Shown: positions 27,335 through 37,463 of the stretch, one piece after another | Numbering within the stretch: position 1 is the stretch's first letter | Layout of the letters: every line of letters starts with the position of its first letter | Source: Aeromonas veronii | Lineage (GTDB): Bacteria > Pseudomonadota > Gammaproteobacteria > Enterobacterales > Aeromonadaceae | Assembly: GCF_040215105.1 (NCBI RefSeq) | Contig: NZ_CP157875.1 | Span: 1,045,501 to 1,109,500 of the forward strand | DNA length: 64,000 nt | Direction of reading: 5' to 3' | Notes under the pieces: model-generated | What the model saw: the letters and a program-made list of their open reading frames with translations, nothing else | Told to the model about the DNA's origin: nothing | The model's database searches: none | Made by a program: the position numbers and the translations under genes

Positions 27335-30010
27335 TCAGAACGAAATATGGCGCCTGCCGAGACCCTCCTCGGTGCCGTCATCTCCGTTCTCCGAGGGGTT
27401 GAGCTGATTGACCAGCCGCTCCTCCAGGGCTTGCTGCTCGGACGGGGTCAGGGGCTCCCCGGCGAGGGTGGTGAGGCTGAAGAAATCCTCTACCCGCTCG
27501 CCGATGGTAGTGATCTTGGCCGCATGCAAGGAGAGGCCGCACTGCTGGAACACGGCGCCGATGCGGGCCAGGAGACCAGGGGTATCCAGCGCCGTCAGCT
27601 CCAGCAATGTGTGGCGGTTTTCCCCTTTGTGGGGCAGGAACACCACCCGGGTCGGCACGCTGAACTGGCGGTGGCGCCGGGACAGGGGCTTGCTGCGCAG
27701 CACCAGCTTGCCCGGCTCCTGCAGCGCCTTCTCCAGCGCCTTCTTGATGGTGGCGGTGCGGTTCGGGCTGATGGGGTCGCCGGTGGGCTCCAAGACGATG
27801 AAGGTATCGAGCACATAGTCGGTGCGCGAATTCATGATCTGGGCGTCGTGGATGTTGAGGTTCTTCTGATCCAGCGCCGAGGCCACGGTGGCGAACAGGT
27901 TCGGGGTGTCGCGGCAATAGATGAACACCTCGCTGCCACCCCGGGTGCTGTGCTTGCCGATGGTGACGAGGGGGGCCGGGTTGTCCCCGTGCTCGATGAT
28001 CTTGCGGCAGTGCCAGGCGATCTGCTCCGGGCTGTGGCGCAGGAAGTAGTCGGCCTTGAAGTCGCTCCAGAGGGTGTTGACGGCTTCTTCTGATACCTCC
28101 CGCTGGGCCAGGATCTGTTTGGCCTGACGCTGGTTTTCGCGGATCTTGAGGCGCATGTCCGGCGGATTCTCCAGCCCCTGGCGCAGCGCCTTCTGGGTGG
28201 CGAAGTAGAGCTCCCGCAGCAGGGTGCCCTTCCAGTCGTTCCAGAGGGTGTCGTTGGTGGCGCAGATGTCCGCCACGGTGAGGCAGTAGAGCAGGTCGAG
28301 GTGCAATTCGTCCCGCACCTTCTGGGCAAAATCGGTCACCACCTCGGGGTCATAGATGTCCCGTCGCTGGGCGGTGACCGACATCAGCAGGTGATGGCGC
28401 ACCAGCCAGGCCACCAGGCGGCTCTCGTAGCGATCCAGCCCGTGCAGTTGGCAGAACTCCAGGGCATCCACGGCGCCGAGCTCGGAGTGATCCCCGCGCC
28501 GGCCCTTGGCGATGTCGTGGAACAGGGCGGCGATGCTGAGCAGCTCCGGCTTGCGCAACTGGGTGAACACCTCGTGACAGAGTGGGTGGGTCTGGCGGCT
28601 GGCTGGGTTGGCGAAGCGATGGATGTTCTGGAGCAGCCGATGGGTGTGCTCGTCCACCGTGTAGGCGTGGAACATGTCGAACTGCATCTGGCCGACGATG
28701 AGGTTCCACTGGGGCAGATAGGCCGCCAGGATCCCGTACTTGTGCATGAGCGTGAGCGGTCGGCCGATGCCATTGGGGTGGCGCAGCAGCGCCATGAACA
28801 GGCGCCTGCATTCGGGCAAGTCCTGCAGCCAGCAACTGAGGGTGCGTCTGGCTTCGCGCAGCTGGCGCAGGGTGGCGGAGTGGATGCCGGCGATGTCGGG
28901 GTGCTGGGCTATCTGGTAGAAAAGTCGCAATATGGCGGCGGGATCCCGGCCAAACAGCTCGGAGTCCACCGCGTCGATGAGGCGGCCACGCAGCTGGAAC
29001 TCGTCGCTGATGCGGCGCACGTCCATGGCGGTATTGCCGAGAATGGCCTCGTCAAACAGCTGCAGCAGCATCTCGTTGAGCTCCGCCACCCGGCGCACCG
29101 TCTGGTAGAAGCGCTTCATCATCTGCTCGACCGGGCCGTTGCCCTCGCCCTCGAAGCCCAGCATCTGGGCCACGGTGCGCTGCCTGTCGAACAGCAGACG
29201 GTTGTCTCCCTTGTTGATGGCCATGTGCAGGGCGAAGCGCACCTTCCAGAGGAAATTCTGGCAGTCGAGCAGCTCGCGGTATTCGGCGCGGTTGAGGAAC
29301 CCGTGGCTGGTCATCTCGAACAAGGTGGTGGCGCCGAAGTGGCGGCGGGCGACCCAGGCCAGGGTCTGGATGTCGCGAAGGCCACCCGGATTGCTCTTGA
29401 GATCCGGCTCGAGCTTGTAGGCGGTGCCGAGGAACTGCCGGTGACGCAGTGTCTGCTCCTCGCGCTTGGCGCGAAAGAACTCCTCGCTCGGCCAGAAATG
29501 CTGGGGCTGGGTGGCGGCCTGCAACTGCTCGAAGCCAGCCAGACGACCCGTGATGTAGCGGGCCTCGATGAGGTTGGTGGCGACCGTGATGTCGGCCCGG
29601 CCCTGTTCGATGCACTCGCTCACGTTGCGCACCGACTGCCCCACCTCCAGCTTGAGATCCCACAGCAGGGTGATGAACTCGCCGATGCGCAGCCCCAGCA
29701 CCTCGTCGAGCTCGTCCCCTTCATAGAGGATCAGGAGATCGATATCGGAGTGGGGGTGCAGTTCGCCGCGGCCATAACCGCCCACCGCAATCAGGGTGAG
29801 GGGGGTCTTGTCGAAGCCGAACTTGCACCACAAGCGGGTCAGCAGTGCATCCATGTATTCGGAGCGGGTCGCCACCAGTTCGATGATGTTGTCGCCGGCA
29901 TCGAAACGCGCGTGCAACCAGGTGAGAAAGCGGCTGAGGTACTCCTTGCAGTTCTCGCGGCTGAGCTGATCGTCGGGCAACAGGTGGGGGGAAAGCAGGC
30001 TGGCGTCCAT
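27335..30010 (-). CDS. glnD: Bifunctional uridylyltransferase/uridylyl-removing enzyme GlnD
   Basis: 891 residues (890 in E. coli). It adds UMP to, and removes it from, the PII proteins in response to glutamine, setting nitrogen control. Domains in order: nucleotidyltransferase with GGYGRGELHPHSDIDLLIL (about 90-110), a GlnD-type linker, HD phosphohydrolase with LFHDIAKGRRGDHSELGA, and two C-terminal ACT domains that sense glutamine (EVFIYCRDTPNLFA and LLELTALDTPGLLARI). ATG 30010 is used because further upstream the frame runs through the map terminator hairpin. Confidence 0.96.
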   Translation of the reverse strand: MDASLLSPHLLPDDQLSRENCKEYLSRFLTWLHARFDAGDNIIELVATRSEYMDALLTRLWCKFGFDKTPLTLIAVGGYGRGELHPHSDIDLLILYEGDELDEVLGLRIGEFITLLWDLKLEVGQSVRNVSECIEQGRADITVATNLIEARYITGRLAGFEQLQAATQPQHFWPSEEFFRAKREEQTLRHRQFLGTAYKLEPDLKSNPGGLRDIQTLAWVARRHFGATTLFEMTSHGFLNRAEYRELLDCQNFLWKVRFALHMAINKGDNRLLFDRQRTVAQMLGFEGEGNGPVEQMMKRFYQTVRRVAELNEMLLQLFDEAILGNTAMDVRRISDEFQLRGRLIDAVDSELFGRDPAAILRLFYQIAQHPDIAGIHSATLRQLREARRTLSCWLQDLPECRRLFMALLRHPNGIGRPLTLMHKYGILAAYLPQWNLIVGQMQFDMFHAYTVDEHTHRLLQNIHRFANPASRQTHPLCHEVFTQLRKPELLSIAALFHDIAKGRRGDHSELGAVDALEFCQLHGLDRYESRLVAWLVRHHLLMSVTAQRRDIYDPEVVTDFAQKVRDELHLDLLYCLTVADICATNDTLWNDWKGTLLRELYFATQKALRQGLENPPDMRLKIRENQRQAKQILAQREVSEEAVNTLWSDFKADYFLRHSPEQIAWHCRKIIEHGDNPAPLVTIGKHSTRGGSEVFIYCRDTPNLFATVASALDQKNLNIHDAQIMNSRTDYVLDTFIVLEPTGDPISPNRTATIKKALEKALQEPGKLVLRSKPLSRRHRQFSVPTRVVFLPHKGENRHTLLELTALDTPGLLARIGAVFQQCGLSLHAAKITTIGERVEDFFSLTTLAGEPLTPSEQQALEERLVNQLNPSENGDDGTEEGLGRRHISF

Positions 30011-30033
30011 GGCATCTCGTCGTCTTGAAAACA

Positions 30034-30059
30034 CAAACCCCGGCATGGGCCGGGGTTTG
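30034..30059 (-). terminator. Hairpin between map and glnD
   Basis: Perfect 11-bp stem CAAACCCCGGC with its complement and a four-base loop; the following tract (TGTTTTC) is only moderately T-rich, so it is a partial terminator. Confidence 0.6.
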
Positions 30060-30062
30060 ATG

Positions 30063-30851
30063 TTAACCGTGTTTGATGAAGCGGTCGATAGTGTCATCGG
30101 GGCGCAGGGTCATCACCTCGCAACCGTCTTCGGTCACCAGCAGGGTGTGCTCCCACTGGGCGGAGTCGCCGCCATCCTTGGTGGTCACCGTCCAGCCATC
30201 TTTCGGGTTGATGCGGCAGTGATACTTCTTGCTGTTGACCATGGGCTCGATGGTGAAGCACATGCCGGGCTTGAGCTCCTGCTTGCCGCCGTTGCGGTAG
30301 TGCAGGATCTGCGGCTCTTCGTGGAACTCGGCACCGATGCCGTGGCCACAGTAGTCACGGACCACAGAGAAACCGGCCTGCTCGACGATGGGCTGGATCA
30401 CGGCGCCGATCTCGGTGATGCACATGCCGGGACGGACCCGCTTGATGGCGGCGTAGAGGCTCTCCTGAGCCACCTTGCACAGTTGACGACGCAGGGGCGT
30501 GGTCTGGCCGACGATGAACATGGCGGAGGTGTCGCCGTGGTAGCCATCCTTGATGACGGTGATGTCGATGTTGAGGATGTCCCCTTCCCGCAGCTTCTTG
30601 TGGTTGGGGATGCCGTGACAGATGACATCGTTCACCGAGGTGCAGATGGACTTGGGGAAGCCGTGGTAGTTCAGCGGCGCCGGGACGGCCTGTTGCACAT
30701 TGACGATGAAGTCGTGGCACAGGGTATTGAGCTCATCCGTGGTCACGCCAGCCTTTACATGGGGGGCGATCATGACCAGCACATCGGCTGCCAGCTGGCA
30801 GGCAACGCGCATTTTTTCGATCTCTTCGGGAGTCTTGATGGTGATGGACAT
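30063..30851 (-). CDS. map: Methionine aminopeptidase type I
   Basis: 262 residues (264 in E. coli). It removes the initiator methionine from nascent proteins. The five metal ligands are visible in their motifs: two Asp in NIDITVIKDGYHGDTSAMF, His in GHGIGAEFHEEP, Glu in FTIEPMV and Glu in WEHTLLVTEDG. ATG 30851 gives the native N-terminus MSITIKTPEEIEKMR; upstream codons to 30926 fall in the divergent map/rpsB promoter region. Confidence 0.97.
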   Translation of the reverse strand: MSITIKTPEEIEKMRVACQLAADVLVMIAPHVKAGVTTDELNTLCHDFIVNVQQAVPAPLNYHGFPKSICTSVNDVICHGIPNHKKLREGDILNIDITVIKDGYHGDTSAMFIVGQTTPLRRQLCKVAQESLYAAIKRVRPGMCITEIGAVIQPIVEQAGFSVVRDYCGHGIGAEFHEEPQILHYRNGGKQELKPGMCFTIEPMVNSKKYHCRINPKDGWTVTTKDGGDSAQWEHTLLVTEDGCEVMTLRPDDTIDRFIKHG

Positions 30852-31060
30852 GGATTCTCTCTTGCGACCCTGGCCTCTCATCGCGGGATGACCCAGCCAG
30901 GTAATGAAAAATAGATGCGTTTGCAATCAGGACAAAATTTTATCCCCAACCCCCGTTCACTTCCAGTGTGATCGTCATCCCAACGTCAGCCAGCGGTCGC
31001 ACCCCGGTTCAGACAGGGGGATTTTTAGGCAGGCGGCCGGTGGTATCCCATGCAAACTTA

Positions 31061-31069
31061 TGGTATAAA
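31061..31069 (+). promoter_or_regulatory. Extended -10 promoter of rpsB-tsf
   Basis: TGGTATAAA is an extended -10 (TGnTATAAA) followed by a GC-rich discriminator GCGCGCC, the signature of growth-rate and ppGpp-controlled ribosomal promoters. The -35 is weak, as expected for an extended -10. Confidence 0.7.
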
Positions 31070-31075
31070 GCGCGC

Positions 31076-31211
31076 CGGAATGGGGAACTTGTTCCTCGCT
31101 CCATCACCCTTACTTAAACAACACACACACATCGACACCTGTACCGGGGTGCCCCTTTGGGGTCGGTTACATGGGATGTGTGGAGGCCTAACCCCAATAC
31201 AGAGGTATAAA
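31076..31211 (+). promoter_or_regulatory. rpsB leader, probable S2 autoregulatory RNA
   Basis: About 135 bases of untranslated leader with a GCCCC-TTT-GGGGT hairpin (near 31151-31163) and a GGTTA...TAACC stem (31165-31169 with 31189-31193) enclosing ATGGGATGTGTGGAGGC. In gammaproteobacteria the rpsB leader is conserved and S2 represses its own mRNA through it; the same arrangement is inferred here. Confidence 0.6.
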
Positions 31212-31940
31212 ATGGCTAAAGTTTCTATGCGCGACATGCTGCAAGCCGGCGTTCACTTCGGTCACCAGACTCGTTACTGGAACCCGAAAATGAAGTCCTA
31301 CATCTTCGGCGCCCGCAGCAAAGTTCACATCATCAACCTGGAAAAAACCGTTCCGATGTTTGACGATGCCATGAACTTCATCAGCTCCGTAGCTGCCAAG
31401 AAGGGCAAGGTACTGTTCGTAGGTACCAAGCGTGCCGCGTCTGAAGCCGTTAAAGAAGCCGCTGAGCGTTGCGACCAGTTCTATGTGAACCACCGCTGGC
31501 TGGGTGGCATGCTGACCAACTGGAAAACCGTTCGTCAGTCCATCAAGCGTCTGAAGGATCTGGAAACCCAGAGCCAAGACGGTACCTTCGACAAGCTGAC
31601 CAAGAAAGAGGCGCTGATGCGTACTCGCGAAATGGAAAAGCTGGAGAAGAGCCTGGGTGGTATCAAGAACATGGGCGGCCTGCCTGACGTTCTGTTCGTT
31701 GTCGATGCCGACCACGAGCACATCGCTATCAAAGAAGCCAACAACCTGGGTATCCCGGTAGTTTCCATCGTTGATACCAACTCCAACCCGGACGGCGTTG
31801 ATTACGTCATCCCGGGTAACGACGATGCTATCCGTGCCGTACAGCTGTACCTGAATGCTGCCGCTGACACCGTACTGGAAGCTCGCGCTCAGGACATCGT
31901 TGTTCAAGCCGAACAAGATGGCTTCGTTGAAGCTGAGTAA
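31212..31940 (+). CDS. rpsB: 30S ribosomal protein S2
   Basis: 242 residues (241 in E. coli). Begins [20 protein letters not shown], with S2 signature segments [10 protein letters not shown]-like ([17 protein letters not shown]) and [25 protein letters not shown] sits upstream of ATG 31212; the longer open frame from 31050 is the leader. First gene of the rpsB-tsf operon, divergent from map. Confidence 0.98.
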   Translation: MAKVSMRDMLQAGVHFGHQTRYWNPKMKSYIFGARSKVHIINLEKTVPMFDDAMNFISSVAAKKGKVLFVGTKRAASEAVKEAAERCDQFYVNHRWLGGMLTNWKTVRQSIKRLKDLETQSQDGTFDKLTKKEALMRTREMEKLEKSLGGIKNMGGLPDVLFVVDADHEHIAIKEANNLGIPVVSIVDTNSNPDGVDYVIPGNDDAIRAVQLYLNAAADTVLEARAQDIVVQAEQDGFVEAE

Positions 31941-31990
31941 TTAGTAAGGACTGAAAAGCCCTTATTAACCAAGCTGATGTAATTGGTTAG

Positions 31991-32016
31991 CAGGGGCCCT
32001 TGTGGCCCCTGTTTCT
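31991..32016 (+). terminator. Attenuator between rpsB and tsf
   Basis: CAGGGGCC-CTTGT-GGCCCCTG followed by TTTCTT. A partial terminator at this place would lower tsf relative to rpsB transcription, as in E. coli. Confidence 0.75.
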
Positions 32017-32044
32017 TGTCAAATCAAGACCGAGGATACTGGAC

Positions 32045-32926
32045 ATGGCTAACGTTACTGCCGCCCTGGTAAAAGAACTGCGCGAGCGCACCGCCGCTGG
32101 CATGATGGATTGCAAAAAAGCACTGGAAGAAGCTGCTGGTGATATCGAGCTGGCCATCGAGAACATGCGTAAATCCGGTCAGGCCAAGGCCGCCAAGAAA
32201 GCGGGCCGTATCGCCGCTGAAGGCGTGATCTTCGCCCGTACCGAAGGCAACGTTGCCGCCATGATCGAGCTGAACAGCGAAACCGACTTCGTCGCCAAAG
32301 ATGCCAGCTTCATGGCCATGGGCCAGAAGATCGCCGACATCGCCGCGACCCAGAAAATTGCTGACGTTGACGCCCTGAAGGCGGCCGACTTCGGTAACGG
32401 TGAGTCTGTTGAGCTGACCATCACCAACCTGATCGCCAAGATCGGTGAGAACATGAACCTGCGTCGCGTGATGCTGGTTGAAGGTGACAACCTGGGTACC
32501 TACGTACACGGTTCCCGCATCGGTGTTATCACCAAGCTGGCCGGTGGTACCGCCGAGCTGGCCAAAGATCTGGCCATGCACGTTGCTGCCAACAGCCCGC
32601 AATTCGTCAAGCCGGAAGACGTGTCTGCCGAAGTCGTTGCCAAAGAGCGCGAAATCCAGATCGACATCGCCATCAACTCCGGCAAGCCGAAAGACATCGC
32701 CGAGAAGATGGTTGAAGGCCGCATGAAGAAGTTCACCGGTGAGGTTTCCCTGACTGGTCAACCCTTCGTGAAGGATCCGTCCATCACTGTTGCCGATCTG
32801 CTGAAGAAAGAAGGCGCTGACGTTGTCTCCTTCACCCGTTTCGAAGTGGGCGAAGGCATCGAGAAGCAAGAGACCGATTTCGCTGCTGAAGTAGCAGCCC
32901 AGATCGCGGCCGCTCAGAAGGCCTAA
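32045..32926 (+). CDS. tsf: Elongation factor Ts
   Basis: 293 residues (283 in E. coli). It exchanges GDP for GTP on EF-Tu. N-terminal UBA-like domain [21 protein letters not shown], then core SETDFVAKD and the coiled-coil region. It is slightly longer than the E. coli protein, with the difference spread over loops. ATG 32045, 104 bases after rpsB. Confidence 0.98.
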   Translation: MANVTAALVKELRERTAAGMMDCKKALEEAAGDIELAIENMRKSGQAKAAKKAGRIAAEGVIFARTEGNVAAMIELNSETDFVAKDASFMAMGQKIADIAATQKIADVDALKAADFGNGESVELTITNLIAKIGENMNLRRVMLVEGDNLGTYVHGSRIGVITKLAGGTAELAKDLAMHVAANSPQFVKPEDVSAEVVAKEREIQIDIAINSGKPKDIAEKMVEGRMKKFTGEVSLTGQPFVKDPSITVADLLKKEGADVVSFTRFEVGEGIEKQETDFAAEVAAQIAAAQKA

Positions 32927-32950
32927 TCGAACCGGTTTTTCCGTTTCCCC

Positions 32951-32978
32951 AGACCGCGACTTATGTCGCGGTCTTTAT
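32951..32978 (+). terminator. Terminator after tsf
   Basis: AGACCGCGAC-TTAT-GTCGCGGTCT followed by TTATAT. It sits 20 bases before pyrH, whose transcription may depend on read-through or on an internal promoter. Confidence 0.75.
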
Positions 32979-32997
32979 ATGACCAGGAATCAGTGAC

Positions 32998-33732
32998 ATG
33001 AGTACCAATCCCAAGCCTGCATACAGACGTGTTCTTCTGAAGTTGAGTGGTGAAGCCCTGCAAGGATCCGAGGGTTTTGGCATTGATCCGGCGGTGCTGG
33101 AACGGATGGCCCAAGAGATCAAAGAGCTGGTTGAGCTGGGTGTTCAGGTTGGTCTGGTCATCGGTGGCGGCAACCTGTTCCGTGGCGCCGGTCTTGCCAA
33201 GGCGGGCATGAACCGCGTGGTGGGTGACCACATGGGCATGCTGGCGACCGTCATGAACGGCCTGGCCATGCGTGATGCCCTGCATCGTGCTTATGTGAAT
33301 GCCCGCCTGATGTCGGCCATCTCCCTGCAGGGGGTCTGTGACTCTTACAGCTGGGCCGAAGCCATCAGCCAGCTGCGCGCCGGCAAGGTGGTCATCTTCT
33401 CCGCCGGTACCGGCAACCCCTTCTTCACCACCGACTCCGCAGCCTGCCTGCGCGGCATCGAGATCGAAGCCGACGTGGTGCTGAAAGCGACCAAGGTCGA
33501 TGGCGTGTTCACCGACGATCCGGTCAAGAATCCGGATGCCGTGCTGTATCACGAACTGAGTTATGATGAAGTTCTTGAAAAAGAACTCAAGGTAATGGAT
33601 CTTGCAGCCTTTACCCTGGCCCGTGATCACGATCTGCCGATCCGGGTGTTCAACATGAACAAGCCGGGTGCCCTGCGCCGTGTCATCATGGGTGAGCCGG
33701 AAGGCACCCTGATCCATCAGGCCAGCAAGTAA
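32998..33732 (+). CDS. pyrH: UMP kinase
   Basis: 244 residues (241 in E. coli). Hexameric amino-acid-kinase-fold enzyme converting UMP to UDP. Motifs: KLSGEALQG at the N-terminal phosphate loop, [22 protein letters not shown], and the nucleotide site [10 protein letters not shown]. Start ATG 32998. Confidence 0.97.
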   Translation: MSTNPKPAYRRVLLKLSGEALQGSEGFGIDPAVLERMAQEIKELVELGVQVGLVIGGGNLFRGAGLAKAGMNRVVGDHMGMLATVMNGLAMRDALHRAYVNARLMSAISLQGVCDSYSWAEAISQLRAGKVVIFSAGTGNPFFTTDSAACLRGIEIEADVVLKATKVDGVFTDDPVKNPDAVLYHELSYDEVLEKELKVMDLAAFTLARDHDLPIRVFNMNKPGALRRVIMGEPEGTLIHQASK

Positions 33733-33899
33733 GATAGCGTCAGTCATCGGACTTTCTTATCCATGGCTGGCCAATCGGGTAGAGTGGGCAACCCTGTGCA
33801 CTTGCTCATGACACCAGCTAATAAGATAACCTGGGTCATTAGGCGTGCTTATCCATTACGCCAGTCAATAAGATAGACACGAGCCGCGTACCGGCTCGT
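33730..33899 (+). repeat. Repeat-bearing pyrH-frr spacer with a hairpin before frr
   Basis: TAAGATA occurs three times (33730, overlapping the pyrH stop; 33822; 33869) and CTTATCCAT twice (33756 and 33848), each associated with a GTCA segment, so the spacer looks like a degenerate tandem repeat with a unit near 90 bp. It ends in an 8-bp hairpin ACGAGCCG-CGTAC-CGGCTCGT (33879-33899), seven bases before the AAGGA ribosome site of frr. Confidence 0.55.
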
Positions 33900-33918
33900 T
33901 CGCCAAAAGGAAAACACT

Positions 33919-34476
33919 GTGATCAACGAGATTAAAAACGACGCCAAGGACCGCATGGCCAAGAGCGTAGAATCGCTCAAAACCCAGATGTCCAAGATCC
34001 GTACCGGCCGTGCTCACCCGAGCCTGCTCGACGGCATCCAGGTGGAGTATTACGGTGCCGCCACTCCTCTGAAACAGTTGGCCAACGTCGTGGCGGAAGA
34101 TGCCCGTACGCTCTCCATCTCCATCTTCGATCGCTCCATGATCCAGGCGGTGGAAAAAGCCATCCTGACCTCCGATCTGGGCCTGAACCCCTCCAGCAAC
34201 GGCCAGACCCTGCGCGTGCCCCTGCCGCCGCTGACCGAAGAGCGTCGTCGCGATCTGACCAAGATCGTCCGCGCCGAAGCGGAAGGTGCCCGGGTTGCGG
34301 TGCGCAACATCCGTCGTGATGCCAACGCCGACTTCAAGTCCCTGCTCAAAGACAAAGAGATCTCCGAAGACGACGACCGTCGTGGCCAGGAAGAGATCCA
34401 GAAGCTCACCGATTCCTTCATCAAGCTGGTAGACGAAGCGCTGGCTGCGAAGGAAAAGGAGCTAATGGAAATCTAA
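33919..34476 (+). CDS. frr: Ribosome recycling factor
   Basis: 185 residues, the E. coli length. With EF-G it splits post-termination ribosomes. Three-helix bundle and hinge: [20 protein letters not shown], then [21 protein letters not shown] and RNIRRDAN. The start is GTG (33919), downstream of AAAAGGAAAA; no ATG is available nearby. Confidence 0.98.
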   Translation: MINEIKNDAKDRMAKSVESLKTQMSKIRTGRAHPSLLDGIQVEYYGAATPLKQLANVVAEDARTLSISIFDRSMIQAVEKAILTSDLGLNPSSNGQTLRVPLPPLTEERRRDLTKIVRAEAEGARVAVRNIRRDANADFKSLLKDKEISEDDDRRGQEEIQKLTDSFIKLVDEALAAKEKELMEI

Positions 34477-34498
34477 GCCTCCGACAGGTATATTACGA

Positions 34499-34529
34499 GC
34501 GCCGTGTAGTGCCCCTGCACGGCGCTTTT
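34499..34529 (+). terminator. Terminator after frr
   Basis: GCGCCGTG, an 11-base loop and CACGGCGC, then TTTTG; 20 bases before uppS, so partial read-through is likely. Confidence 0.75.
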
Positions 34530-34548
34530 GTCTTTGTGGGAGAAATGA

Positions 34549-35325
34549 ATGTCGCTTTTGGCAGCGCTGGGCGATAGCGCCAGCTCGTCCTTGCCTCGTC
34601 ACGTTGCCATCATCATGGATGGAAACGGTCGTTGGGCTCAAAACCGCGGCAAGATGCGGGTCTCGGGCCACAAGGCGGGTGTGAAGTCCGTCCGTGAAGC
34701 CGTGACCTTCGCCGCCCGCGCCCAGATGGAGGCGCTGACGTTGTTTGCGTTTTCAAGCGAGAACTGGCGCCGTCCCGAAGGGGAGGTGAACGCCCTGATG
34801 GAGCTGTTCATGACGGTGCTGGGACGCGAGGTGACCAAGTTGCACAGCAACGGCATCCGTCTCAAGGTGATCGGCGATACCGCCCGTTTCAGCGAACGGT
34901 TGCAGGCCAAGATTGCCAAGGCGGAAGCATTGACTGCCGCCAATCAGGGGCTGACCCTCAACATTGCCGCCAACTATGGTGGTCAGTGGGACATCGCCCA
35001 GGCTGCTCGCAAGCTGGCCCGCGCCGTGGCCGCCGGTGAGCTGGATGCGGAGGCGATCGACGAGGGGATGTTGGCCGACCAGGTCTGCATGGCCGGTCTG
35101 CCGCCGGTGGACCTGCTCATCCGCACCGGTGGCGACCATCGCATCAGCAACTTTGTGCTGTGGCAGCTGGCCTATGCCGAGCTCTATTTTACTCCGGTAT
35201 TGTGGCCCGATTTCAACGAGGCCGAGTTCAGTGAGGCGGTAGCCTCCTTCGTGGCCCGCGAGCGTCGCTTCGGGTGCACGGGTGAACAGATACGGGCATT
35301 GATCGCCGAGCACCAGACCGGCTAA
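34549..35325 (+). CDS. uppS: Undecaprenyl diphosphate synthase
   Basis: 258 residues (253 in E. coli). cis-prenyltransferase that extends farnesyl diphosphate to C55-PP, the carrier for peptidoglycan and O-antigen. The catalytic Asp lies in [44 protein letters not shown] and YAELYFT are the conserved regions III-V. Begins the uppS-cdsA-dxr-rseP group. Confidence 0.97.
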   Translation: MSLLAALGDSASSSLPRHVAIIMDGNGRWAQNRGKMRVSGHKAGVKSVREAVTFAARAQMEALTLFAFSSENWRRPEGEVNALMELFMTVLGREVTKLHSNGIRLKVIGDTARFSERLQAKIAKAEALTAANQGLTLNIAANYGGQWDIAQAARKLARAVAAGELDAEAIDEGMLADQVCMAGLPPVDLLIRTGGDHRISNFVLWQLAYAELYFTPVLWPDFNEAEFSEAVASFVARERRFGCTGEQIRALIAEHQTG

Positions 35326-35351
35326 ATCCCGCTCCCAAGAGAGAGGTTCTT

Positions 35352-36209
35352 TTGCTAAAACAACGAATTATTACCGCATTACTGCTAGTACCCCTGGTGT
35401 TGGGGGCACTGTTTTTTCTGCCATTGAAATTCTTCGCCCTGCTGGCCGCCCTGGTCTTCGTGCTGGCCAGCCGTGAATGGAGCGCCTTCGTCTCTGCCCA
35501 GCCGCAGCAATGGTTGCCGCTGGTGTTCTGCCTGTTGCTCGGCGCCAGCCTGTATTGGGTGCCGGTGGAGCAACTCTGGATCCCGCAGCTGCATCCCCTG
35601 CTGATGGGGGTACTCTGGACCGCGGTCAGCTGGTGGCTGCTGGGGCTGCTGCTGGTATTGCGCTACCCCCAGAGCGCCAAGCTGTGGCAAAAGTCCATCT
35701 GGCTCAAGTCCCTGTTTGGCCTGGTCACCCTGGTGCCCTTCTTCTGGTCCCTGGTGGCCATCCGTGGCTACAACTTCTATCACGACCCCATGATGGGGGC
35801 CTGGATCCTGCTGTTCGTCATGGGACTGGTCTGGGCGGCAGATTCTGGCGCGTATTTTTTCGGCAAGGCATTCGGCAAACACAAGCTGGCGCCGGCGGTG
35901 AGCCCGGGTAAAACCATCGAGGGCATGTTGGGCGGCCTGTTTACCGCGAGCCTGCTGGCGGTCGGTGTCACCTGGTTCATGGGCTTCGTGCCCGCCAAGA
36001 TGGGGGTGGTGTTGCTCTGCTCCCTGCTGGCAGTGCTGGCCTCCGTGCTCGGCGATCTCACCGAGAGCATGTTCAAGCGCGAAGCAGGCATCAAGGACTC
36101 CGGCACCCTGCTGCCGGGCCATGGCGGCATCCTCGATCGTATCGATAGCCTGACGGCGGCGCTGCCGGTCTTCTTGCTCAGCTATCTGCTTCTCAGTCAG
36201 GAGTTCTAA
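35352..36209 (+). CDS. cdsA: Phosphatidate cytidylyltransferase
   Basis: 285 residues (285 in E. coli). Integral membrane enzyme making CDP-diacylglycerol from CTP and phosphatidate. Multiple hydrophobic helices; the family signature is at the C-terminal side: [30 protein letters not shown], and [18 protein letters not shown]. The start is TTG (35352) with AGAGAGG upstream. Its stop codon overlaps the dxr start (TAATG). Confidence 0.96.
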   Translation: MLKQRIITALLLVPLVLGALFFLPLKFFALLAALVFVLASREWSAFVSAQPQQWLPLVFCLLLGASLYWVPVEQLWIPQLHPLLMGVLWTAVSWWLLGLLLVLRYPQSAKLWQKSIWLKSLFGLVTLVPFFWSLVAIRGYNFYHDPMMGAWILLFVMGLVWAADSGAYFFGKAFGKHKLAPAVSPGKTIEGMLGGLFTASLLAVGVTWFMGFVPAKMGVVLLCSLLAVLASVLGDLTESMFKREAGIKDSGTLLPGHGGILDRIDSLTAALPVFLLSYLLLSQEF

Positions 36210-37405
36210 TGTCCAACCTGGTGATCCTGGGAGCCTCGGGCTCCATCGGTCAGAGCACCCTCAAGGTACTGCGACAGAACCCGGGGCGCTGGCAGGTGCT
36301 GGCGCTGACGGCGGCCCGCAGCGTGGATATCATGCTGCGAGACTGTCTCGAATTCTCCCCCCGCTTCGCCGTCATGGTCGATGCGGGCGCGGCACGCGAG
36401 CTGGCGGAGCGCCTCAAGACCCATGGCAGCGCCACCCGGGTGCTGTCCGGCCAGGCCGCCCTGTGCGACGTGGCCGCCCACCCCGACGCCCATAGCGTCA
36501 TGGCGGCCATCGTCGGCGCCGCCGGACTGGCGCCTACCATGGCCGCCGTGCGGGCGGGCAAGCGCATCCTGCTGGCCAACAAGGAGGCGCTGGTGATGTC
36601 CGGGGCCTTCTTCATGGAGGCGGTGCGCGATTGCGGTGCCACCCTGCTGCCCATCGACAGCGAACACAATGCCATCTTCCAGTGCCTGCCAGAGGATATC
36701 CAGCGCCAGCCCGGTTTCTGCGATCTGGCGGGGGCCGGCATCAGCAAGATACTGCTGACCGGCTCCGGCGGCCCCTTCCGTTATACCGATATCGCCGAGC
36801 TGGATCGGGTCACTCCGGCCCAGGCGGTCGCTCACCCGAACTGGTCCATGGGGGCCAAGATCTCGGTGGATTCCGCCACCATGATCAACAAGGGACTCGA
36901 ATACATAGAGGCGCGCTGGCTGTTCAATGCCGCCCCCGAGCAGATCCAGGTGGTGATCCACCCCCAGTCGGTCATCCACTCCATGGTGCAGTACAAAGAT
37001 GGTTCCGTGCTGGCCCAGCTCGGCAATCCCGACATGTGCACCCCCATCGCCCACGCCCTGGCATATCCGGCCAGGATTGAGTCCGGTGTTGAACCTTTGG
37101 ATTTCTTCAGTGTCGGAGAATTCAGCTTTATTCGTCCGGACTATGAACGCTATCCCTGCCTGGCACTGGCCATGACCGCCTGTGCGCAGGGACAGGCGGC
37201 GACGACTTCCCTCAACGCCGCCAATGAGGAGAGCGTCGCGGCTTTTCTTGCAGAGCGGATCGGATTTATGGATATTGCCAGAGTCAACGAGTCCATCATG
37301 GGAGCCCTGGGCAACAGCCCCGCCACCTCCCTGGACGATCTGATTGCGCTGGACACTGTGGCCCGTGCCCGTGCCCAGCAACTGATTAAGGAGCTTGCTC
37401 GATGA
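36209..37405 (+). CDS. dxr: 1-deoxy-D-xylulose 5-phosphate reductoisomerase
   Basis: 398 residues, the E. coli length (also called IspC). It makes 2-C-methylerythritol 4-phosphate, the committed step of the MEP isoprenoid pathway; fosmidomycin target. NADPH loop [11 protein letters not shown], metal and substrate residues in [14 protein letters not shown], flexible lid LTGSGGPFR and [19 protein letters not shown]. The C5 unit feeds uppS, encoded two genes upstream. Confidence 0.97.
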   Translation: MSNLVILGASGSIGQSTLKVLRQNPGRWQVLALTAARSVDIMLRDCLEFSPRFAVMVDAGAARELAERLKTHGSATRVLSGQAALCDVAAHPDAHSVMAAIVGAAGLAPTMAAVRAGKRILLANKEALVMSGAFFMEAVRDCGATLLPIDSEHNAIFQCLPEDIQRQPGFCDLAGAGISKILLTGSGGPFRYTDIAELDRVTPAQAVAHPNWSMGAKISVDSATMINKGLEYIEARWLFNAAPEQIQVVIHPQSVIHSMVQYKDGSVLAQLGNPDMCTPIAHALAYPARIESGVEPLDFFSVGEFSFIRPDYERYPCLALAMTACAQGQAATTSLNAANEESVAAFLAERIGFMDIARVNESIMGALGNSPATSLDDLIALDTVARARAQQLIKELAR

Positions 37406-37463
37406 TTGGAATGCAACTGTCGTTCCCATCCCGCCGCGCCCATGACGCCGGGGTGGCGCACTG

